Shown piece after piece: positions 1 through 5,938 of a stretch of 27,267 nt of DNA. The notes beneath the pieces are model-generated. The model made no database searches and was not told where the DNA came from. It saw only the letters and a list, made by a program, of their open reading frames with translations. A program made the position numbers and the translations under genes. The DNA is from a virus, in IMG/VR virus record IMGVR_UViG_3300045996_000833, positions 1 through 27,267 of that record; one strand, written 5' to 3'. The first letter of the stretch is position 1; each line of letters starts with the position of its first letter.

Positions 1-93
1 GCCAAAGACCTTCAGTGGCGCTGGTTAGCCGTCAGAGAATGGCGCGTGGTCGAGAGCGACGAGCCGGTGAACGAGCCCGCGCCCGTCAATTAA
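1..93 (+). CDS. 3' end of an unidentified rightward gene (partial)
   Basis: The first frame is open from base 1 to a TAA at 91-93 and encodes 30 residues with a mixed, protein-like composition (two Trp-containing segments, then an acidic and Pro-rich tail ending EPAPVN). The start lies before the window. No family can be named from so short a tail. A second plus-strand frame is open to about 170 but gives an Arg-rich, low-complexity translation, so I prefer this one. A hairpin at 124-168 follows it, consistent with a gene end. Confidence 0.45.
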   Translation, partial: AKDLQWRWLAVREWRVVESDEPVNEPAPVN

Positions 94-121
94 AAGCCGC
101 CTCGGGATTTATGCCGGACGG

Positions 122-553
122 CTATCGGCCATCGGTGCCGGGTTTTTTCCCGGTTCCCCTTGGCCGATGAACTTTTGCTGGCGCCACCTCTCCCCGCGCA
201 ATCGCGTTCGCCTCTTCAAGGCCGCGAATCATCCTTTCGCCGAGCGTCGATGTATTCTTGCGCTTGCGCCCGCGTGAGGCCGGGGCCGCGCGCTTTGTCC
301 CACGCTTCCCAGTTGTTCGCCTCGCGCGCCGCTTCCCAAGCTTCTCTGCCTGAGACCGCAGGTCGTTCAGAAGCGACATCAGCCAGAACTCGGTCGCGGA
401 TAGCCGCGTAGTCCGTGTAGGTTTGCGCCGTGCCGTCCTTCTCCGCACGCGCGTCTTCACCACGACCGGCAGCACGATAATCTCGGCAGACTTTTCCATC
501 TTGCATCGCGGCGATTTCGTCCTGTCTGGAAAGGGGAGGATCACTGCCGTCAT
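122..553 (-). CDS. Arg/Lys-rich small protein, possibly a truncated antitoxin-like regulator
   Basis: The translation is 143 residues, starting MTAVILPFP, a start often seen in small rhizobial proteins. A very basic central part (about 33-100) is followed by TLGERMIRGLEEANAIARGE (103-122) and VAPAKVHRP. That last part resembles the stretch that precedes the helix-turn-helix in HigA/YiaG-type antitoxins as I remember them, but no helix-turn-helix follows, so the gene may be truncated or divergent. The start has no clear Shine-Dalgarno sequence. A second leftward frame (216-560, 114 residues) overlaps it and cannot be fully excluded. Function unknown. Confidence 0.5.
   Translation of the reverse strand: MTAVILPFPDRTKSPRCKMEKSAEIIVLPVVVKTRVRRRTARRKPTRTTRLSATEFWLMSLLNDLRSQAEKLGKRRARRTTGKRGTKRAAPASRGRKRKNTSTLGERMIRGLEEANAIARGEVAPAKVHRPRGTGKKPGTDGR
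124..168. terminator. Nested hairpin between convergent gene ends, possible terminator
   Basis: Outer arms ATCGGCCA (124-131) and TGGCCGAT (161-168) pair perfectly. Inside them CCGGG (138-142) and CCCGG (149-153) pair around a loop of six T. The structure overlaps the last codons of the leftward gene and follows the rightward partial gene. No long T-run follows on either strand, so strength is uncertain. Confidence 0.35.
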
Positions 554-560
554 GGTTCAC

Positions 561-814
561 CGTTGTGGTGAGGAAAGGGGTCAGGCGACACCGAGCATTG
601 AGGCCCTCATACGATCCGCTGCCCCATTTTCCACTTAGGGTTTACAATGTGAGGGCGCGTCGAAGATGAGGGGCTGGCTCTGATGCCGCCTGATTGGATT
701 TGGGGTGGAGCGCGCCTCACGGTCGGCCCAGGTAAGCAAGCCCATGCTGACGCATTATGCGCGGGGCCAGACCTTCAGTGAGCGCCGTTACCAGCGCATA
801 GACACCCTAAGCTG
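561..814. other. Stretch without a supported gene
   Basis: No convincing gene is seen here on either strand. The plus strand has one short open stretch (GTG near 704 to TGA at about 813, ending HYARGQTFSERRYQRIDTLS), which could be the remnant of a longer gene but has no ribosome-binding site and no upstream continuation past a TGA near 680. A TACAAT at about 643 resembles a -10 box but has no matching -35. Confidence 0.4.
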
Positions 815-855
815 AAAAGAAAAAGACCGACGGGCGGGGGGCCACAGTCGGTCTT
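815..855 (-). terminator. Rho-independent terminator, leftward
   Basis: Read leftward, AAGACCGAC (855-847) pairs perfectly with GTCGGTCTT (831-823) across a 15-nt loop and is followed at once by a U-rich run (TTTTTCTTTT type). This is a strong intrinsic terminator. It closes the leftward replication operon and also ends any transcript from the promoter at 908-937. Confidence 0.85.
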
Positions 856-901
856 GAGTTGTTCACACAGGAAGGGCGCTCCAAACACACTTCGGAGCGT
901 G
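816..901 (-). ncRNA. Candidate small RNA of about 86 nt
   Basis: A leftward promoter (908-937) predicts transcription starting near 901, and the terminator at 815-855 would end it. The predicted RNA has a 5' hairpin (CGCTCC/GGAGCG, arms at 894-899 and 877-882), a linker of about 20 nt, the terminator hairpin and a U tail. It holds no start codon with a ribosome-binding site. This is inferred from promoter plus terminator only. The terminator alone could serve the upstream operon. Confidence 0.4.
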
Positions 902-907
902 ACAAAA

Positions 908-937
908 TACATAGCACATATGTGTCATCTAGGTCAA
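908..937 (-). promoter_or_regulatory. Leftward promoter with palindromic operator-like spacer (copy A)
   Basis: TTGACC (937-932) and TATGTA (913-908) are separated by 18 bp that contain the perfect palindrome CACATATGTG. The same layout recurs at 24775-24804, ahead of a membrane-protein gene, with conserved flanking bases. The -35 overlaps the last codons of the 71-residue gene at 929-1144. Confidence 0.55.
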
Positions 938-1144
938 CCCCTCGGGCGTAGTATCCTGTGGATAAACCCACCGATGTCTGCTGATTGCGTCTTCCTTTGC
1001 CACGCAGGCTACGCTGCCGCCTGTGGCGAGCCGCTCGACCAGCGCCCACACGAAATCGCTGTCCTCGTCCCACTCCTCGGGCATGACGCTGTAGTACCAA
1101 GGCTGATTCGTGGGACTAAATATCCATAGCGGATTACGTTTCAT
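929..1144 (-). CDS. Small hypothetical protein, last gene of the leftward operon
   Basis: This 71-residue protein starts MKRNPLWIFSP and is rich in Trp and acidic residues. The ATG at 1144 lies inside the end of the DUF6456-like gene, an 11-bp out-of-frame overlap, which suggests coupled translation. The stop is a TAG at 929-931. No motif or membrane segment is seen. It is the last gene before the terminator at 815-855, and its 3' end carries the -35 of a leftward promoter. Function unknown. Confidence 0.6.
   Translation of the reverse strand: MKRNPLWIFSPTNQPWYYSVMPEEWDEDSDFVWALVERLATGGSVACVAKEDAISRHRWVYPQDTTPEGLT
957..965 (-). promoter_or_regulatory. Perfect DnaA-box match
   Basis: The leftward strand reads TTATCCACA, the consensus DnaA box, about 20 bp upstream of the promoter at 908-937 and inside a small gene. 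A second exact match lies at 24809-24817, next to the related promoter. Binding by host DnaA or by the phage DnaA-like protein is an inference. Confidence 0.4.
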
Positions 1145-1739
1145 CGTCCATATCCGGTTGAGGCTCCTTGTGCCCCATGTCCTTGGCGTAACCAAACACG
1201 ACCGCGAGCGTGTCGAGGCATTCCCTGAACCGCCGCCCCATCGCGAGACTGTCCCGCACCGAGGTCTGCCCGCGCTTGACCGCGCATTGCTGGAGCGACA
1301 GGCAATCCGCCAGCACGTCACGCACCAGCTTCTCACCGATCATCCCCAGAGCATGCATCGCCTCCTTGAGCTCGTCCGAGGCTTGGATCTGGGTGTCGGT
1401 CACCGTCGATTGCGCGATCTGCCCGCCATCAACCGCATCCTTCGACGGATCAATCGCCTGGACGGTATGCCCCTGGGAAAGCTCCCATAACCGCTGCCAG
1501 CGGCGACCGGCCATGTACTGGCAGTGGTCGATCCATCTGCGGTTATGCATGGCCGCGAGTGGATCATCCCGCAGATTACGCACCACGGTGATCTGGACCC
1601 CCTTCTCATAGGGATCTTCCACATCAACGACAGCAATCCGAGCGCCCTTCGTGATGTCGATGGCCCTGCGGTCATGCGGCACCGGACCCTTCGGACCAGC
1701 CAGCGTGACAGCAGATCGTTTCAGTTTTCGCCGCGCCAT
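1134..1739 (-). CDS. DUF6456-like phage protein
   Basis: This 201-residue protein has the pattern I remember for DUF6456 proteins of alphaproteobacteria and their phages: AGRRWQRLWEL, AIDPSKDAVDGG, a helix with GEKLVRDVLADCLSL, and a C-terminal GRRFRECLDTLAVVFGYA. The molecular function of the family is not known to me. In bacterial members the domain is often tied to DNA-binding regulators, but no helix-turn-helix is visible here. The ATG at 1739 follows GGGGAGAG. Position in the replication operon suggests an early role in DNA metabolism or regulation. Confidence 0.7.
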   Translation of the reverse strand: MARRKLKRSAVTLAGPKGPVPHDRRAIDITKGARIAVVDVEDPYEKGVQITVVRNLRDDPLAAMHNRRWIDHCQYMAGRRWQRLWELSQGHTVQAIDPSKDAVDGGQIAQSTVTDTQIQASDELKEAMHALGMIGEKLVRDVLADCLSLQQCAVKRGQTSVRDSLAMGRRFRECLDTLAVVFGYAKDMGHKEPQPDMDDET

Positions 1740-1787
1740 TTGCTCTCCCCATTTTAATCTCCCCAGATTGGTTCAAATCACGCCCGG

Positions 1788-2663
1788 CTACGCTGCCCCA
1801 CCCTCGATGACTTTCAGACGCTGCGGTGGCCAGCGGCTTTGGAATTGGAAACCCCTGCCCTCCAGTTCTCGTTGGCTGAGAACCCTGAGAAACGCCTGAT
1901 TATTGTTATCTCGCGCCCATGTGCGCCACGCTTGGAACTCTGGGCTATTTGGAAGCGCAAGGTAGGCATCCAGATTAGGGGCCTCGGGCGATGTTTTCCC
2001 GAGATATTCCACCGCTTTGCGGCACCAGTTTTCCCAGCCAGCCGACCAGTCAACGAGTCGCCTGTCGTTGGACTTGGCGTGGCTGCGGAACTTGCCGAAC
2101 TCTGTTTCAATTTCCCGGCTGTTCAGCCCTTGCTTTCTCGCGAAATCTCTATCTTCCGCTGAAAGCAAAAAGCCATCAGGAAACGGGGTGCTTGGTTTCT
2201 TCCGAGATTTTGGCTGGGGAGCAGGCGCGTTAGCGCCCCCTTCTTCTTTCTTACTTGGTGAAGGTGAAGGTGAAGGTGCATCGCCAAGCATTGCATCGGG
2301 TATGCTTGGCTCATGCTCCATGCATGGCTTATTCCATCTCGCCTCTGCTGCTGCTTTACCCTTTTCCTTAGCCTTTTCAGACTTTTCCTTGGCGATTGCT
2401 AGCTCCTCGTCGATCCGCTCATGTCGCCACTGTGGATCGAAAAAAGCAGCGAGTGTGGCCCGCATTTTTCGGAACTCACGTACCTCCATTTTGGTGATCT
2501 GGGCCATCTGCCGATCATCTTCATGCGGCAGCGATCCATTCGACCAGTAGTGCATAATCAGGTGAAGGTACGCTCCGCTCTGAGCGGCATTCAGATGCGC
2601 CGTGCGCTTCAAATAGTCGCCGATGTAAAGCGGCATCCATGTCGTCGGTGATGCTGCGCTCAT
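1788..2663 (-). CDS. DUF1376 (YdaU-like) phage replication protein
   Basis: This 291-residue protein begins with a DUF1376 domain (about 9-90): WMPLYIGDYLKRTAHLNAAQ, then a helical YLHLIMHYW and a small winged-helix-like segment. A Lys/Glu-rich helix (87-108) and a Pro/Ser-rich linker lead to a C-terminal domain (about 165-220) with FPDGFLL and WSAGWENWCRKA, similar to C-termini of phage DnaT/O-like primosomal proteins. DUF1376 proteins usually sit where lambda O would be and are taken to act in replication initiation or helicase loading. Its ATG overlaps the preceding stop as ATGA, and it is followed after 48 bp by the DUF6456-like gene. Confidence 0.8.
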   Translation of the reverse strand: MSAASPTTWMPLYIGDYLKRTAHLNAAQSGAYLHLIMHYWSNGSLPHEDDRQMAQITKMEVREFRKMRATLAAFFDPQWRHERIDEELAIAKEKSEKAKEKGKAAAEARWNKPCMEHEPSIPDAMLGDAPSPSPSPSKKEEGGANAPAPQPKSRKKPSTPFPDGFLLSAEDRDFARKQGLNSREIETEFGKFRSHAKSNDRRLVDWSAGWENWCRKAVEYLGKTSPEAPNLDAYLALPNSPEFQAWRTWARDNNNQAFLRVLSQRELEGRGFQFQSRWPPQRLKVIEGGAA

Positions 2664-2947
2664 TCCTTCCCTCCCTCTTCATCCTTGCCGCCCTCGTCGA
2701 TCTTGACGATTCGCAGCCGCCGTTCCGGTCTGGTTGACCCAAGATCTACGTTAACGTCGAAGGGCCGGTCGATCAGCGCCTGGACGAAGTCATCGTGATC
2801 GACGACGTCTTCCTCCACGTCAGGCACCTCAAAGGACATCGTGATTGCCACGTTCTCCACATGCCAACCGCGATCCAGATATTTCGGCACGTCCTCAGCA
2901 TTAACGGTAACGTAGACCTTCGATGGGTCTTTGTTCTTCAGCGGCAT
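2660..2947 (-). CDS. Hypothetical acidic protein
   Basis: The 95-residue protein starts MPLKNKDPSKVYVTV. I chose the ATG at 2947 because it overlaps the methyltransferase stop by 10 bp. A longer form from 3007 would be nested in that gene. The sequence looks like a small alpha/beta fold with a highly acidic middle (VEEDVVDHDDFV) and a charged GGKDEEGGKE tail. No known motif is visible. It is coupled at both ends, overlapping the methyltransferase before it and the DUF1376 gene after it (ATGA), so it is very likely translated. Function unknown. Confidence 0.65.
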   Translation of the reverse strand: MPLKNKDPSKVYVTVNAEDVPKYLDRGWHVENVAITMSFEVPDVEEDVVDHDDFVQALIDRPFDVNVDLGSTRPERRLRIVKIDEGGKDEEGGKE

Positions 2948-3477
2948 TCCAGCCCCCCATATGCCAGTGTTGGCGGTCCTTGGTGTTTCCAGTCCCAGAT
3001 AAACCACGCATGATTATACGACGGAGATCCAGTGGTGTTCTCAAACCAGCGTATGCGACGCAGCAGCACGAGCTTCTTCGCGAATTGCTTGGACTGGAAA
3101 AGATGCTGACGGGTCTGTGCGTGGTCGAAATCGGTGCGGAGAAGCATCGCCACCATGCCCTGATCGCGCGCCGTGGCAGTCAGGCCGCGCTGGATAAACT
3201 CATCAGCGAGGCCGTATGGCGGATTGGTGATGATCGCCTCGGCATTGTCGCAGCTTTGCAGGAAGTCCACCGGATGCTTCCCGCTGATGTCGGAGCCATA
3301 GACGAGGCAGTCCAAGCCATCGCACAGTTCGCGCACCATCTTCCCTGAGCCACACGCCGGTTCCCAGATCAAACGGATGTCGCGACGGATGTGAGGGATC
3401 AGGGCGCGCGTCACCCAGGCCGGTGTCTCGTAGAGATCGTTTGCCTTGCGCTCGTAGCCGCTGTCGCGCTGGCTCAT
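2938..3477 (-). CDS. Class I DNA methyltransferase (probably adenine-N6)
   Basis: From the ATG at 3477 the product is 179 residues. A SAM-binding motif I (EPACGSG, 39-45) is followed by the catalytic NPPY (85-88), the order of gamma-type amino-methyltransferases. The entry segment YETPAWVTRALIP (16-28) is common in phage adenine methyltransferases. The chosen start overlaps the preceding stop (TGATG) and follows GAGGGAG; an in-frame ATG at 3498 would be seven codons longer. No restriction partner is present, so it is a solitary enzyme, perhaps for protection from host restriction or for mimicking host methylation. The recognition site cannot be read from the sequence. Confidence 0.85.
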   Translation of the reverse strand: MSQRDSGYERKANDLYETPAWVTRALIPHIRRDIRLIWEPACGSGKMVRELCDGLDCLVYGSDISGKHPVDFLQSCDNAEAIITNPPYGLADEFIQRGLTATARDQGMVAMLLRTDFDHAQTRQHLFQSKQFAKKLVLLRRIRWFENTTGSPSYNHAWFIWDWKHQGPPTLAYGGLECR

Positions 3478-3818
3478 CAGAATGTCTCCCTCGTCCAACC
3501 ATTGCCCTTCTTGGTGACGGCAATGAACCGGAATGGAAAGGTGGCAGCAGCGACCTTGATCTTCACGCGGGCATCGTCCTGCCAGAAGCCTTTCACCTCG
3601 TGCATTTCGAGGAAGCCGTCCTTTGGCAGCACGGCGAAATCACAGGTGTAGAACGTCTTGTCGGCGAGGCGCAGCTTGACAGCCTCGAACATGTACCACT
3701 CGATCTCCCCGGCCATTTGCAGTTGCTTGAGATAGACCCCGTACGCCGCCTCGGTTTTGTTCATCGTGCCGACAGGCAGACGGCCAAGGGCAAGGCGGGA
3801 GCGGTTGAAGGGCATCAT
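3477..3818 (-). CDS. DUF1064 PD-(D/E)XK nuclease (resolvase-like)
   Basis: The product is 113 residues. After a basic start, GTMNKTEAAYGVYL (17-30) gives the conserved helix with Glu23. Then come a beta hairpin with Asp60 (TCDFAVL) and HEVKGFW (73-79), which supplies Glu74 and Lys76. This D...ExK pattern and size fit DUF1064, a phage family within the PD-(D/E)XK fold often suggested to resolve or trim branched DNA. Two adjacent ATGs (3818, 3815) overlap the GcrA stop. The next gene starts on its stop codon, so all are cotranslated. Confidence 0.8.
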   Translation of the reverse strand: MMPFNRSRLALGRLPVGTMNKTEAAYGVYLKQLQMAGEIEWYMFEAVKLRLADKTFYTCDFAVLPKDGFLEMHEVKGFWQDDARVKIKVAAATFPFRFIAVTKKGNGWTRETF

Positions 3819-4258
3819 CACGCAGCCCTCCGTGGCCGCACCATCGTGTTGATGGCGTGGCAGGACGGGCACCAGGGCCCGCCCGTGGTCTCGTGGCCGC
3901 AGTAAACCGCAAAGGCATCGCCACCGGTGCCGACGACGTTCTTGCACTGGCCGCGACGGAGTTCGAGAAATGGAATCCGCAGAGGCTCAATCGGGAGTTC
4001 GACAGCCTTGAGCGACTGGGGCTGAAGGCGCACCTTGGGCCGAAGCCTCCTTGGCTTTCTGTCCCTGGCCCCCTCTGGCCGACCGTTCTTGGGTGCAGAC
4101 AGGGGGATGTGATTGCGGTGGCAGACGCCAATGATCGCGTTCTTTGTGAACTCGCCGCCAAAGGCATACGACATCCCCCTCGCCATTGAGGATGCCGCCA
4201 GCTTCGCCGCGCTCATCGCCCGCAGCAGGTCGAGGTGGTCTTCCGTGTAGGTGGTCAC
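3818..4258 (-). CDS. gcrA: GcrA-family cell cycle regulator
   Basis: The product is 146 residues. The N-terminal YTEDHLDLLRAM (4-15) and FTKNAIIGVCHRNHI (38-51) match the helix-turn-helix of GcrA, whose usual motif is WT...L...TRNAVIGKVHR. The C-terminal segment holds Cys105, Cys120, Cys130 and Cys133-His134, matching the conserved Cys-rich tail. In Caulobacter, GcrA binds sigma70 RNA polymerase and activates promoters with methylated GANTC sites; phage copies are thought to redirect host transcription. The start is a GTG at 4258 behind AGGAGCAAATC. It follows the dnaA-like gene after 9 bp. The family call is strong; the role in infection is inferred. Confidence 0.85.
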   Translation of the reverse strand: MTTYTEDHLDLLRAMSAAKLAASSMARGMSYAFGGEFTKNAIIGVCHRNHIPLSAPKNGRPEGARDRKPRRLRPKVRLQPQSLKAVELPIEPLRIPFLELRRGQCKNVVGTGGDAFAVYCGHETTGGPWCPSCHAINTMVRPRRAA

Positions 4259-4267
4259 GATTTGCTC

Positions 4268-4792
4268 CTATGGTTTCATCGTCGGGACCAGATCGCGGAT
4301 GCGGTCTAGGTCGCGGTGCAGTTCAGGCTGGTCGAAGAGCCGCTCTCTGACCCTCTCGATGCCGTGCAGGACGGTGGTGTGGTCGCGGCAGAGCTTCTGG
4401 CCCATCATGGGCAGGCTCAGATGGGTGAGCTCTCTGCCGAGGTAGCAGGCGACTTGGCGGGCAAGGACGACCTGCTTTTGACGGCGGTTGGCGCGCATCT
4501 CGATGATGGAGATTTGGTAGTATTTGGAGACCGCGCGCATGACCTGCATGAAAGTCGCGGGTCTGTCGGCTGGGTCTTCTTGTTCTTCCTTGAGGGGTGG
4601 TGGCGGGACCTCTTCTTGCAGGGACGGTGCCTGCGGCGGTTGTGGCGGCGGGTCATTCGATGGCGAGAAGGGGATGACAACAGCCGATGGCTTTGGCTTT
4701 GGTGGCGGGATCAATCCCAGCCGTCTGCGCCGCAGGTAGAGTTCCTGCTTGGGTGTCAGAGTTGGTGCTTTAGGCGACTCGGCAAGTGACAT
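4268..4792 (-). CDS. DnaA domain IV-like DNA-binding protein without ATPase
   Basis: The 174-residue protein has a Pro-rich disordered first half (1-80) and a C-terminal domain (about 82-168) matching DnaA domain IV, the DnaA-box-binding part. The signature CRDHTTVLHGIERV (135-148) corresponds to the RDHTTV element of host DnaA. The AAA+ module is absent, so it can bind DnaA boxes but not form the ATP-dependent initiator filament. It may tether replication proteins to a phage origin or compete with host DnaA. The ATG at 4792 follows CAGGGAGAGG; a longer TTG start at 4900 lacks such a site. It heads the main part of the leftward operon. Confidence 0.85.
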   Translation of the reverse strand: MSLAESPKAPTLTPKQELYLRRRRLGLIPPPKPKPSAVVIPFSPSNDPPPQPPQAPSLQEEVPPPPLKEEQEDPADRPATFMQVMRAVSKYYQISIIEMRANRRQKQVVLARQVACYLGRELTHLSLPMMGQKLCRDHTTVLHGIERVRERLFDQPELHRDLDRIRDLVPTMKP

Positions 4793-5067
4793 GATACCTC
4801 TCCCTGAACGTCTGTTAACCTTTGTGCGCCTTTTGTTCTCCTCAAGGGTACACAAATACCCCTGCGACACGGGCCACACTTCACAAACGACACGCTTCAA
4901 CGAGACATCAGCCCCCCATACAGGCGGATGTTTACTTCTTACTTGTTAACCGCCTTGGTGTCCCCTCCAAGGTGCCGGGATTGCCTTGCACGGGTTCCCG
5001 GCGACCCGTTCGTCCGGCGTTAAAGCTTAGGGGTCAACTCCACGTTAGGCCCCTCGCCTGCAAGCTC
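4793..5067 (-). other. Structured 275-nt leader ahead of the dnaA-like gene
   Basis: No gene is supported here. Several inverted repeats line up: GCCGGGA (4974-4980) with TCCCGGC (4996-5002), CCTTGG (4953-4958) with CCAAGG (4967-4972), and a GGGTA/TACCC pair around 4847-4861. None has a U-run that would make it a clear terminator. A TTGACC at 5037-5032 resembles a -35 box but lacks a good -10. The stretch would be the 5' leader if transcription comes from the switch promoter upstream. Confidence 0.4.
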
Positions 5068-5157
5068 CTATTCTCCGTCCTGAGCCGCGCCAAACGCGAC
5101 CCAGTAGAACGCAAGGCACAGAATGACGTAGGCGAGTGCCCAATTAATCCACAGCAT
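5068..5157 (-). CDS. 29-residue single-span membrane peptide coupled to the repressor
   Basis: The ATG at 5157 overlaps the stop of the Cro-like gene as TAATG, and the frame runs to a TAG at 5068-5070. The peptide is MLWINWALAYVILCLAFYWV (1-20) followed by AFGAAQDGE: one strongly hydrophobic helix with a short polar C-terminus. The coupled start and clean membrane-helix composition argue for a real gene. No family is recognised. Small membrane peptides beside phage switches can act in superinfection exclusion or lysis timing, but nothing here proves that. Confidence 0.55.
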   Translation of the reverse strand: MLWINWALAYVILCLAFYWVAFGAAQDGE

Positions 5158-5399
5158 TATGCTACCTCCAGTAGCTGCGCCAGATCCGGTCGCAGGCTCT
5201 TTGGCGGAATCCCCGTGATTTTAGAGACCCGTGGTACGAGGCTGGCGTCGATCTTTCGCAGGCCGGTCTCCCACCGGCTGATGGTGATGTTGGTGACGCC
5301 CAGTCGCAGCCCGAGCTCATACTGAGAGGTGCTGGTGACGGTGCGCCAGATTTTCAGCGGGTGTTCTTCGGCTGGCTGGCGGGTCTGTTTTTTTCTCAT
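5157..5399 (-). CDS. Cro/CI-type helix-turn-helix repressor
   Basis: The 80-residue protein has one XRE-type helix-turn-helix: SQYELGLRLGVTNITISRWETG (25-46, SQ.ELG..LGV....ISRWE) and a tail PPKSLRPDL common in Cro/YdaS-like phage regulators. No oligomerisation or autocleavage domain is present, so it is the size of Cro. It is transcribed with the replication genes, the position of Cro in lambda-like phages. The ATG at 5399 has no Shine-Dalgarno sequence, and the likely -10 box (TTAAGA, 5412-5407) puts the transcript start at about the ATG, so the mRNA may be leaderless. It probably controls the divergent promoters beside it. Confidence 0.85.
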   Translation of the reverse strand: MRKKQTRQPAEEHPLKIWRTVTSTSQYELGLRLGVTNITISRWETGLRKIDASLVPRVSKITGIPPKSLRPDLAQLLEVA

Positions 5400-5516
5400 G
5401 GCGTATTCTTAAACCAGAACGGCCAATGCCGTCAACCCCAAAATATTTTTGCCAACCCCCTTGCTTTCCTTACCGGGCTGGTTTAATGGTGGGTCATAGA
5501 TCAAAGGGAGCAGGAC
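5400..5516. promoter_or_regulatory. Divergent promoter/operator region (genetic switch)
   Basis: Leftward promoter: TTGACG (5435-5430), 17-bp spacer, TTAAGA (5412-5407). Rightward promoter: TTGCTT (5461-5466), spacer of 15-16 bp, TTTAAT/TTAATG (5482-5488). The motif CTGGTTTAA lies over each -10 in the same orientation relative to transcription (leftward copy 5417-5409, rightward copy 5478-5486), so the two copies form a large inverted repeat. Midway is the palindrome AAAATATTTT (5440-5449). Binding by the adjacent Cro-like protein is inferred. Confidence 0.65.
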
Positions 5517-5520
5517 ATGA
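5494..5520 (+). repeat. Duplicated ribosome-binding leader, copy 1
   Basis: TCATAGATCAAAGGGAGCAG and the following GACATGA carry the Shine-Dalgarno GGGAG and the ATG of the first early gene. The same sequence with one A fewer lies at 5933-5957, ahead of the third early gene. Confidence 0.7.
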
Positions 5521-5732
5521 CCATCCTTTCGCATTTCGAATACGCCGTGCGGCGCGTTCGCTGGCTGCGCTGCTCCGGCGAACCACGTTCCGAGCAAGAG
5601 CGCGTTGCGAACCTCTATCAGCGCAACGTTGGCCTCGACGCGCGCCAAATACTCGCGGAAGCGGACAAGCCCGGCAGCGTTGACCGCCAAGGGGCACCCA
5701 ATCCGCTGTTTTCACCGGAGCGCCAGCCATGA
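5517..5732 (+). CDS. First early gene, hypothetical 71-residue protein
   Basis: The ATG at 5517 follows GGGAGCAGGAC about 40 nt after the predicted rightward promoter. The product starts MTILSHFEYAVRRVRWLRCS and is basic in its first half, with an RQILAEADKPGS stretch later. No motif or membrane segment is recognised. It ends in an overlap with the next start. As the promoter-proximal gene of the early operon, it is where lambda-like phages carry antiterminators or host-takeover proteins, but the sequence itself shows neither. Confidence 0.7.
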   Translation: MTILSHFEYAVRRVRWLRCSGEPRSEQERVANLYQRNVGLDARQILAEADKPGSVDRQGAPNPLFSPERQP

Positions 5733-5938
5733 CCACAGACGACAAGACCTACAAAACCCGTAGCAGCGCGATCCGCGCCGCGCGGCAGGCTTGCCGGAAA
5801 GTGTTTGGCCCGTACTACCAAGCTTTCGAAGGACCGGACTTTTACATCCATCCAGATTCCAGCCCGACACTCGATTGGTTTGGCTACCGTTGGTACTTCG
5901 AACTCAGCCCGACAGTACGCGAAGCAAGTAACTCATAG
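5729..5938 (+). CDS. Hypothetical 69-residue early protein
   Basis: The ATG overlaps the previous stop (ATGA). The product begins MTTDDKTYKTRSSAIRAARQ, a basic helix, then an aromatic half (YYQAF, FYIHPDSS, WFGYRWYFEL) with the look of a small beta-sheet domain. I recall similar small proteins in alphaproteobacterial phages but no assigned function. Its last codons and TAG stop lie inside the second copy of the duplicated leader (5933-5957). Confidence 0.7.
   Translation: MTTDDKTYKTRSSAIRAARQACRKVFGPYYQAFEGPDFYIHPDSSPTLDWFGYRWYFELSPTVREASNS

Noticed and set aside
216-560. Alternative leftward frame of 114 residues overlapping the Arg/Lys-rich gene at 122-553
   Set aside because: Its composition (EAWEAAREANNWEAWDKARG) is fairly protein-like, but the other frame carries a remembered family pattern (LGERMIRGLEEANAIARGE). 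Not decisive; a profile search of both would settle it.
704-813. Short open stretch ending HYARGQTFSERRYQRIDTLS, considered as an integrase C-terminal remnant
   Set aside because: No conserved catalytic Tyr context or other integrase box is present, the frame is blocked upstream and it lacks a ribosome-binding site.
919-940. FNR/FixK-like box (TTGACCTAGATGAC) in promoter copy A
   Set aside because: Only part of the TTGAT-N4-ATCAA pattern is matched, and copy B does not keep it. The CACATATGTG palindrome is the conserved element.
3857-4189. Rightward open frame opposite gcrA
   Set aside because: It is antisense to a gene with clear GcrA helix-turn-helix and Cys-rich tail.
5032-5037. TTGACC as the -35 of a promoter for the dnaA-like gene
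   Set aside because: No acceptable -10 occurs 16-18 bp downstream on the leftward strand.
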